A stretch of DNA of 9,992 nucleotides. Origin: an uncultured Collinsella sp. GTDB taxonomy: Bacteria > Actinomycetota > Coriobacteriia > Coriobacteriales > Coriobacteriaceae. The notes beneath the pieces are model-generated. The model ran no database searches. It was not told the DNA's origin and was given only the letters and a program-made list of their open reading frames with translations. Shown here piece after piece: positions 4,638 to 9,992 of the stretch. How positions within the stretch are numbered: position 1 is the first letter of the stretch; each line of letters starts with the position of its first letter. The stretch lies in NCBI GenBank assembly GCA_902475785.1, contig CABSAN010000070.1:1-9992 (forward strand), written 5' to 3'. The position numbers and the translations under genes were made by a program.

Positions 4638-6444
4638 AACCCTCATGGGCAGCATCCGCGACTATATGAAAGTCACCGTTGCCACGCCATTGCTCGTGCT
4701 TGGCGAGGTGCTCTGCGAGATGCTGATTCCATTTATCACCGCCAACCTGATCGACGCCATCAAAGACGGCGCCACCGTGGCCGAGATGCTTCCCACCGCA
4801 GGCTTTTTGGTGCTCATCGCGCTGACGTCGCTTGCTTTTGGCGCCGCTGCCGGCGTCACCTGCAGCCATGCGAGTTGCGGCTTCGCCAAGAACCTGCGTC
4901 ACGACCTGTTCTACAAGATCCAGACGTTCAGCTTTGCCAACATCGATGAGTTCTCGAGCTCCTCGCTCGTCACGCGCCTGACCACCGACATCAACAACGT
5001 TCAGCAGGCCTTTATGATGATCATCCGTATCGCCGTGCGCGCACCGCTGGTATTGATCTTCGCCTTTACCATGGCGTTTATCATGGGTGGCAGCGTTGCC
5101 ATGGTCTACCTGGTCATCATTCCGCTGCTGGGCTTTGGACTGTTCTTTATCATCTTCAAGGTGCGCCCCATCTTCTCGCGCGTGTTCCACAAGTACGACG
5201 CCCTTAACGAGTCCGTCGAGGAAAACGTCACCGGCATGCGCGTAGTCAAGAGCTACGTGCGCGAAGACTTTGAGAAGGAAAAGTTCGCGACCGCCGCGCG
5301 CGACGTCCAGATGGACTTCACCCGCGCCGAGAAGCTGCTCGCCTTTAACAACCCCATGATGAACATCTGCGTCAACGGCGCGTTTGTCGTCATCATCTAC
5401 CTGGGCTCCAAGCTCATTATCACGAGCCAGGGCACGCTGTTCGACGTGGGCCAGCTCTCTTCGATCTTTACCTATGGCTTCCAGATCCTTATGAGTCTGA
5501 TGCAGCTGTCGATGATCTTTGTCATGGTGACCATGGCCGACGAATCGGCGCACCGCATTACCGAGGTGCTGGCCGCCGAGCCCACGATCGCCGATCCCGC
5601 CGAGCCCGTGCTCGAGGTTGCCGACGGTTCCATCGACTTTGACCACGTGAGCTTTAAGTATTCCGCGCATGCGAAGCGCCAGGCGCTCGACGATATCGAC
5701 CTGCACATTAAGAGCGGCGAGACCATCGGCATCATCGGCGGTACCGGCTCGGCCAAGTCCACGCTCGTAAACCTCATCGCCCGCCTGTACGACGCCACCG
5801 AGGGCACCGTGCGCGTGGGCGGCATGGACGTGCGCGACTACGACTTGGACGCCCTGCGCCACCAAGTGGCCATGGTGTTGCAGAAAAACGTGCTGTTTAG
5901 CGGCACCATCGCCGAGAACCTGCGCTGGGGCGACCCGAACGCCACCGACGAGGAGGTCCGCGAGGCGGCACATCTGGCCTGCGCCGATGAATTTGTCGAC
6001 GGCTTCCCCAAGGGCTACGACACCTGGATCGAGCAGGGCGGCTCCAATGTTTCAGGCGGCCAGAAGCAGCGCCTGTGCATTGCGCGTGCCCTGCTGCGTC
6101 GCCCCAAGATCTTGATCCTGGACGACTCCACCAGCGCCGTCGACACCAAGACCGACGCCAAGATCCGCGCAGGGCTGGCAAGCTATCTGCCCAACACGAC
6201 CAAGCTCATCATCGCCCAGCGCATTAGCTCCGTGCAGGACGCAGACCGCATCATCGTCATGGAGGGCGGCCGTATCGCGCAGATCGGCAACCATGACGAG
6301 CTGCTCAAGACGAGCGAGATCTACCGCGAGACCTTCACCTCGCAAAACAAGATGTCTGCCGAAGGCGAAGGGGCCGTCGAGGCCGAAGCCGAGGCATCCG
6401 TAACGCAAGCTCAGATCCAGGAAGGAGGCGAGGCACATGAGTAA
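4630..6444 (+). CDS. Heterodimeric multidrug ABC exporter, degenerate-site subunit
   Basis: A 604-residue half-transporter with the membrane domain (about residues 1-310, six hydrophobic helices) fused to an ATPase domain. It should pair with the product of the next gene to export drugs or lipids across the cell membrane. Its nucleotide site lacks key residues: Walker A is GGTGSAKST (370-378, Ala for the third Gly), Walker B ends ILILDDS (D499 where the catalytic Glu belongs), and the H-loop His is Gln (IIAQR, Q530). Its signature VSGGQ (474-478) is nearly canonical. This is the pattern of the degenerate partner in BmrCD/TM287-288 exporters, which binds ATP there but barely hydrolyses it. GGGAGGA lies 6 nt before the ATG, and the gene overlaps marR by 8 nt. 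The tail (about 573-604) is Glu/Ala-rich. Confidence 0.95.
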   Translation: MIKTLMGSIRDYMKVTVATPLLVLGEVLCEMLIPFITANLIDAIKDGATVAEMLPTAGFLVLIALTSLAFGAAAGVTCSHASCGFAKNLRHDLFYKIQTFSFANIDEFSSSSLVTRLTTDINNVQQAFMMIIRIAVRAPLVLIFAFTMAFIMGGSVAMVYLVIIPLLGFGLFFIIFKVRPIFSRVFHKYDALNESVEENVTGMRVVKSYVREDFEKEKFATAARDVQMDFTRAEKLLAFNNPMMNICVNGAFVVIIYLGSKLIITSQGTLFDVGQLSSIFTYGFQILMSLMQLSMIFVMVTMADESAHRITEVLAAEPTIADPAEPVLEVADGSIDFDHVSFKYSAHAKRQALDDIDLHIKSGETIGIIGGTGSAKSTLVNLIARLYDATEGTVRVGGMDVRDYDLDALRHQVAMVLQKNVLFSGTIAENLRWGDPNATDEEVREAAHLACADEFVDGFPKGYDTWIEQGGSNVSGGQKQRLCIARALLRRPKILILDDSTSAVDTKTDAKIRAGLASYLPNTTKLIIAQRISSVQDADRIIVMEGGRIAQIGNHDELLKTSEIYRETFTSQNKMSAEGEGAVEAEAEASVTQAQIQEGGEAHE

Positions 6445-8356
6445 GGCAACGACCGCCGAGCGCGCACTCAACCGCAAGGGCGGCACCATGTCGCGCCTCA
6501 TCAAGACGCTTTTTGGCTTCTACCCCGTGCTTTTGCCCCTCGTCGTCGCCGGCGTGGTGCTCTGCGCCATCATCAACTCCATCGGCGCGACCTTCCTTCA
6601 GAGCGCCCTGCAGATTATTAGCGAATCGTGGCAGTCGGGCGATTGGGAAGCCGCACAGCCCAAGATCGCACAGCTTGTGACCACCCTCGCCTGCATCTAC
6701 GGCGTCGGCATCCTGTCCTCGCTCTTCTGGAACCGCGCCATGGCCATCGTCACGCAGGGCTCGCTGGAGAAGCTGCGCGAGAAGATGTTCAACCGCATGC
6801 AGGACCTGCCGATCCGCTACTTCGACACGCACCAGCGCGGCGACATCATGAGCCACTACACCAACGACATCGACACGCTGCGCCAGATGATCAGCCAGTC
6901 GCTGCCCAACCTGCTCATGACGACCATCGTCATCGTCACGGTGTTCTTTATCATGCTGTACTACAGCGTTTGGATGTGCCTGGTCATTGTGGCAGGCGTC
7001 GCCTTTATGACCTTTATGACCAAGCTGCTCGGCTCCAACTCCGCGCGCTTCTTCATTGCGCAGCAGTCCGAGCTCGGCGTGGTCGAGGGCCATATCGAGG
7101 AAGTCATGAACGGCCAGAAGGTCGTCAAGGCATTCTGCCACGAGTCTGCCGCCGAGGCCGATTTTGACGAGCGCAACGAAAAGCTCTTCGAGGTCTCGCA
7201 GAAGGCCAACATGTACGCCAACATCCTCATGCCTATCCTTATGAACCTGGGCAACCTGCTCTACGTGTTGGTGGCCCTTGCCGGCGGCATTTTCCTGGCG
7301 CTGGGCGTGCCCAACCTGAGCATCTCGGGCATGACGCTGTCCATCGCCGTCGTGGTGCCGTTCCTCAACATGACCAAGCAGTTCTGCGGACAGATCGGTC
7401 AGATCTCGCAGCAGATCAACGCCGTGGTCATGGGCCTCGCCGGCGCCGACCGCATCTTTGAGCTCATCGACGAGGAGCCCGAGGCCGACGAAGGCTACGT
7501 GACGCTCGTCAACGCGCAGGTGAACCCCGAGACTTGGGAGTTCGAGGAGGCCGACCACCACACCGGCATGTGGGCATGGAAACACCCGCACCGCGCAACC
7601 GGCGAGATCGAGTACGTACCGCTGCGCGGCGACCTGGTCATGGACAACGTCGACTTTGGCTACACGCCCGACCACGAGGTGCTGCACGGCGTGTCCGTGT
7701 TTGCCAAGCCGGGCCAGAAGGTCGCGTTTGTCGGCGCCACCGGTGCGGGCAAGACGACCATCACCAACCTCATCAACCGCTTCTATGACATCGCCGACGG
7801 CAAGATTCGCTACGACGGCATCAACGTCAACAAGATCCGCAAGGCCGATCTGCGCCGCTCGCTGGGCGTGGTACTGCAGGACGTGAACCTGTTCACCGGC
7901 ACCGTGATGGACAACATCCGCTACGGCAACCTAGACGCCACCGACGAGGAGTGCATCGCGGCGGCAAAGCTCGCCGGCGCGGACGACTTTATCACCCGCC
8001 TGCCCGACGGCTACGACACGATGCTCACCGGCAACGGCGCACAGCTGTCGCAGGGCCAGCGCCAGCTGATTTCGATCGCACGTGCTGCCGTCGCCGATCC
8101 GCCGGCAATGATTCTGGACGAGGCCACGAGCTCCATCGACACCCGCACCGAGGCCATCGTGCAGGCAGGCATGGATAAGCTCATGGAGGGCCGCACGACG
8201 TTTGTCATCGCGCACCGTCTCTCCACCGTGCGCAACTCCGACGCGATCATCTGCCTGGACCACGGCCGCATTATCGAGCGCGGTAACCACGACGAGCTGA
8301 TAGCCAAGCGCGGGTATTACTACCAGCTCTACACCGGAGCGTTTGAGCTGGAGTAG
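6437..8356 (+). CDS. Heterodimeric multidrug ABC exporter, catalytic subunit
   Basis: A 639-residue half-transporter and partner of the preceding subunit. Its ATPase domain is catalytically complete: Walker A GATGAGKTT (433-441), Walker B MILDEA with catalytic E562, and H-loop H593 (VIAHRLSTV). Its signature is weakened to LSQGQ (537-541). The good catalytic site is therefore built from these Walker motifs plus the other subunit's VSGGQ. Between the last membrane helix and the ATPase domain lies an insert of about 45 residues (around 348-396, DEGYVTLVNAQVNPETWEF and MWAWKHPHRATGEIEYVPL), which I recall in Firmicute and actinobacterial members. ATG 6437 has GGAGG eight nt upstream and overlaps the previous stop by 8 nt; a second ATG at 6488 has a weaker site. 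The substrate cannot be deduced. Confidence 0.95.
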   Translation: MSKATTAERALNRKGGTMSRLIKTLFGFYPVLLPLVVAGVVLCAIINSIGATFLQSALQIISESWQSGDWEAAQPKIAQLVTTLACIYGVGILSSLFWNRAMAIVTQGSLEKLREKMFNRMQDLPIRYFDTHQRGDIMSHYTNDIDTLRQMISQSLPNLLMTTIVIVTVFFIMLYYSVWMCLVIVAGVAFMTFMTKLLGSNSARFFIAQQSELGVVEGHIEEVMNGQKVVKAFCHESAAEADFDERNEKLFEVSQKANMYANILMPILMNLGNLLYVLVALAGGIFLALGVPNLSISGMTLSIAVVVPFLNMTKQFCGQIGQISQQINAVVMGLAGADRIFELIDEEPEADEGYVTLVNAQVNPETWEFEEADHHTGMWAWKHPHRATGEIEYVPLRGDLVMDNVDFGYTPDHEVLHGVSVFAKPGQKVAFVGATGAGKTTITNLINRFYDIADGKIRYDGINVNKIRKADLRRSLGVVLQDVNLFTGTVMDNIRYGNLDATDEECIAAAKLAGADDFITRLPDGYDTMLTGNGAQLSQGQRQLISIARAAVADPPAMILDEATSSIDTRTEAIVQAGMDKLMEGRTTFVIAHRLSTVRNSDAIICLDHGRIIERGNHDELIAKRGYYYQLYTGAFELE

Positions 8357-8375
8357 TTCGGCCCGCCGAGACGGC

Positions 8376-8440
8376 CGATTTGCCGCTCATTCGCCGGGCA
8401 TGACCCTAAGGTCAATGCCCTCCTCTTTCGGGGCAAATCG
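8376..8440. terminator. Nested hairpin after the ABC operon
   Basis: The outer arms CGATTTGCC (8376-8384) and GGCAAATCG (8432-8440) enclose an inner hairpin, GGGCATGACC (8396-8405) with GGTCAATGCCC (8410-8420), closed by a CTAA loop and one bulged A. There is no U-run, so it is more likely an mRNA 3'-end structure or a dispersed repeat than an intrinsic terminator. It begins 19 nt after the ABC stop codon. Confidence 0.45.
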
Positions 8441-8480
8441 ACTCATCTCAACGACCCAAACACAATGCACCGCAACAAAT

Positions 8481-8518
8481 AAAGCCTCCGCAGCACACAC
8501 GAGCTGCGGGGGCTTTTC
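8481..8518. terminator. Bidirectional intrinsic terminator
   Basis: GCCTCCGCAGC (8484-8494) pairs with GCTGCGGGGGC (8503-8513) over 11 bp with one G-U pair and an 8-nt loop. The stem is flanked by AAA on the left and CTTTTCT on the right. It lies between two genes that converge, the ABC operon (+) and the GGDEF gene (-), and should end transcription from both sides. Confidence 0.85.
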
Positions 8519-8537
8519 TATGTCCTTTGTTACAAGC

Positions 8538-9629
8538 TTACCGTTCCTCGCGTTGCGGGTCGGCTGTTTCGGCTGCCTTTACGCGGTTCTTATCGACGTA
8601 CATGTTCTTGTCGGCCTGGGAAAAGAGTTCGCGCATGGTAGGCGGCTCGTCAAAATCAATGGAAAGCGCATAGCCCACCGCGTAGCTGATGGGCATGTCG
8701 GGGTGGACTTCGGAATACTCGTTCACGTTCGTGCGAATCCGAGCGAGACAGGATTCCACAGCGGCTCGGTCGGCATCCCGCAGCACCGCGATAAACTCAT
8801 CGCCGCCGTCGCGACCCACAAAGCAGGTCTCGGACGCCACACGCCCCAGCTGCCGGGCAAAAGAGCGGATGTATTCGTCGCCCTTCTCGTGACCAAAGCT
8901 GTTATTGACCGTATGCAGATTGTTAAGGTCGAAAACGCACACCGCAACGGGCGCCTCCGCGGAGACAGGCTGCTCCTGCCCCAAGATCTCCTCGCACTTG
9001 TTCTTGTTGGGCAGTCCCGTGGCTTCGTCGAGATAGACTTTGCTCTGCAGTTCGCGATTGAGCGCGGCAGTTCGCACCGCGCGAACAAGTTCAACCGCAA
9101 AGGTCGCCACCAAGCCCATGATGTCGATGATTACCAAGCCCTCGAGATAGTTGAGCGCCGACGCCTTCTCCTGAGAGTAGTCCTCTGCGAGTCGCGTAGC
9201 ATCGTCGCAAATGCCAAAGAACTCCTCGCTCATGGCGATGATGTCAGTGTTCTCGTAGCCGACTTCGCGCACGCGAATGATCTCGGTATGAAGCTCATCA
9301 TAATAATTTGCAAGCTCGGTCATCTTTGCCTGATACTCGCCGTCGTCGAGACGGACGAGGTTGAGGTCGTCACTTCCGTAACGCAAACCGTTGATGTATG
9401 AATCCACGGCTTTGAGCAGGTCATCTTGAGGCTGGCCCGCGTCCTCGAGCTTAACGATTCGCTGCGTGGTACCGCGCACCAGACCGGCGTAGTTGACCAC
9501 GCGCGCCGTGCCCTGGATATCGGAGACGAGCAGCATAACATTGATGAAGAAGAAGATGAGAACTGCCGTGAGCACCATCATGAGCAGGCGCACCGCCTGG
9601 CTGGCCTTCTTGGCGACAGAAGTATTCAC
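8538..9629 (-). CDS. Membrane-anchored GGDEF diguanylate cyclase
   Basis: A 363-residue protein that should make cyclic di-GMP from two GTP. Layout: a short cytoplasmic N-terminus, TM1 (about 12-35), an extracytoplasmic helical sensor segment (about 37-160) whose NYAGLVRGTTQRIVKLE (46-62) recalls the PilJ/type IV MCP N-terminal domain, TM2 (about 161-184), then the GGDEF domain (about 195-350). The domain has DEATGLPN (201-208), the metal-binding FDLNN (233-237) and an intact GGDEF at 275-279, so it should be active. The inhibitory I-site RxxD is absent: SETC (266-269) stands in its place, so c-di-GMP feedback is not expected by that route. The start is GTG (9627-9629) with GAGGGAG seven nt upstream. 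It is monocistronic, ending at the bidirectional terminator. Confidence 0.93.
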   Translation of the reverse strand: MNTSVAKKASQAVRLLMMVLTAVLIFFFINVMLLVSDIQGTARVVNYAGLVRGTTQRIVKLEDAGQPQDDLLKAVDSYINGLRYGSDDLNLVRLDDGEYQAKMTELANYYDELHTEIIRVREVGYENTDIIAMSEEFFGICDDATRLAEDYSQEKASALNYLEGLVIIDIMGLVATFAVELVRAVRTAALNRELQSKVYLDEATGLPNKNKCEEILGQEQPVSAEAPVAVCVFDLNNLHTVNNSFGHEKGDEYIRSFARQLGRVASETCFVGRDGGDEFIAVLRDADRAAVESCLARIRTNVNEYSEVHPDMPISYAVGYALSIDFDEPPTMRELFSQADKNMYVDKNRVKAAETADPQREER

Positions 9630-9698
9630 AAGTTCACTCCCTCAAATGGCAAAAGAGTAGGTGGCGCATAGCGTCTTGTAAATCATGCGGGGTCAACT

Positions 9699-9878
9699 CT
9701 ACCAGATGATTTTTCTAGGACGGGGGCTATTTTGCACCTCGGCTTGATTCGTTCGCCACGAAACGCGCCTATCTACTACGTTTAACCGATCGCCCTCAAC
9801 CATGCCAAATTTCGCGAAATAAAAACTGCAGGTAGACGGCTTGCGTATTCTCGGAAAACCGGGGGATGGTCGACCCAT
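9699..9878 (-). CDS. Candidate mini-ORF inside inverted-repeat element B (59 aa)
   Basis: ATG at 9876-9878 opens 3 nt inside the 5' arm, at the same aligned position as the frame in copy A, and encodes the shared pattern MxxPxPxF then KPSTCSFYFAKFGMV (residues 13-27). The frame then reads through the 3' arm (RLNVVDRR) and past the element to a TAG at 9699-9701. The same frame is open upstream to an ATG at 9977, but conservation begins only at this internal ATG. There is no Shine-Dalgarno. It may be a small gene family or only an open frame in a conserved repeat. Confidence 0.27.
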   Translation of the reverse strand: MGRPSPGFPRIRKPSTCSFYFAKFGMVEGDRLNVVDRRVSWRTNQAEVQNSPRPRKIIW

Positions 9879-9915
9879 ATGGGTTAAACGTAGTAGATAG
9901 GTCATTTTCGTGGCG
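9754..9915 (-). repeat. Long inverted-repeat element, copy B (34-bp arms, 30 paired)
   Basis: CCTATCTACTACGTTTAACC (9768-9787) is the exact reverse complement of 9882-9901. After a 4-base mismatch block the pairing continues between 9754-9763 and 9906-9915 (CGCCACGAAA). The 94-nt centre, read on the minus strand, is homologous to the centre of the element at 3746-3897, but the arms are mostly different. A perfect palindrome CCCATATGGG (9874-9883) sits at the inner edge of one arm. It lies in the divergent region between the GGDEF gene and the gene beyond the right edge. Nature as for copy A. Confidence 0.8.
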
Positions 9916-9919
9916 CGGC

Positions 9920-9938
9920 CCCAAAACAGTCTTTTGGG
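9920..9938. other. Short hairpin CCCAAAA/TTTTGGG
   Basis: A 7-bp stem (9920-9926 with 9932-9938) and 5-nt loop between element B and the right-edge gene. It is not followed by a U-run; the role is unknown. Confidence 0.3.
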
Positions 9939-9986
9939 ACGGGTGGTATCCTTGGTAGCCCTGTGCTGCAAACGCACCTTAAACGC

Positions 9987-9992
9987 AAGGAG
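9987..9992 (+). promoter_or_regulatory. Shine-Dalgarno of a gene starting just beyond the right edge
   Basis: The window ends in AAGGAG, a strong ribosome binding site on the + strand with no start codon yet visible. A gene probably begins within about 5-12 nt past the edge, divergent from the GGDEF gene. Its product cannot be known from this window. Confidence 0.45.

Noticed and set aside
4561..5973. Long open frame (470 codons) on the minus strand opposite the first ABC subunit
   Set aside because: It is antisense to an unmistakable ABC gene, its translation is a His/Asp/Gly/Ala-rich string without domain motifs, and such frames are a by-product of G/C-rich third positions.
6335..7687. Long open frame (450 codons) on the minus strand opposite the second ABC subunit
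   Set aside because: Same reason: antisense shadow with low-complexity, His/Val/Asp-rich translation and no recognisable domain.
8343..9401. Open frame of 352 codons on the plus strand opposite the GGDEF gene
   Set aside because: It runs through the terminator hairpins and lies antisense to a gene with an intact GGDEF motif; the translation shows no family features.
9641..9712. Promoter of the GGDEF gene with TTGACC as -35
   Set aside because: TTGACC is present on the minus strand near 9690, but no acceptable -10 lies 16-18 bp downstream, so I did not list it as a feature.
9879..9977. N-terminal extension of the copy B mini-ORF to ATG 9977
   Set aside because: The extension crosses the 5' arm and the short hairpin, has no counterpart in copy A, and similarity between copies starts at the internal ATG, so I did not include it.

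Overview
The window looks like a piece of a chromosome from a high-GC, gut-type Actinobacterium. My best guess is Collinsella or a close Coriobacteriia relative. This rests on G/C-rich third positions, the gene set (heterodimeric multidrug ABC pair with a MarR regulator, GGDEF protein, DUF4143 ATPase) and the many short palindromic repeats between genes. The genus call is an inference from gene style, not from a marker gene.

Layout. 1-195: C-terminal end of an MFS transporter (+), followed by a low-molecular-weight protein tyrosine phosphatase (247-693, +). 694-870: intergenic repeats. 871-2232: AAA+ ATPase/DUF4143 protein (-), with a 31-bp palindromic repeat just beyond each end and three direct repeats at an exact 33-bp period in its promoter. 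2417-3563 (-): a pyridoxal/pyridoxamine kinase whose end overlaps a small Cys-rich TIGR04076-like protein. 3564-4133: a 570-bp divergent intergenic region packed with repeats and ending in a strong MarR-type promoter/operator. 4134-8356 (+): a three-gene operon, MarR regulator plus two ABC half-transporters, each joined to the next by an 8-nt stop/start overlap. 8357-8537: two hairpins, one of them a bidirectional terminator. 8538-9629 (-): a membrane-anchored GGDEF diguanylate cyclase. 9630-9992: another divergent intergenic region with a long inverted repeat, ending in a Shine-Dalgarno for a gene beyond the edge.

How the parts work together. The MarR repressor probably controls its own operon through a 9-bp inverted repeat over the -10/+1 region. 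The two ABC subunits have complementary motif defects, as in an asymmetric heterodimeric exporter (BmrCD or TM287/288 type). The kinase and TIGR04076 protein form a coupled pair. The GGDEF protein stands alone.

The most unusual observation is a pair of related elements, one in each divergent intergenic region (3746-3900 on + and 9754-9915 on -). Each has a long inverted repeat (27 bp perfect; 30 of 34 bp) around a ~95-nt centre. The centres are homologous, while the arms are largely different in sequence yet complementary within each copy. In the same orientation each centre holds an ATG 3-5 nt inside the 5' arm and an ungapped reading frame, with 14 of the first 27 residues identical (shared motif PSTCxFxFxxFGMV). 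This could be a dispersed hairpin-enclosed mini-ORF family, or a structured RNA/MITE-like repeat whose frame is incidental.
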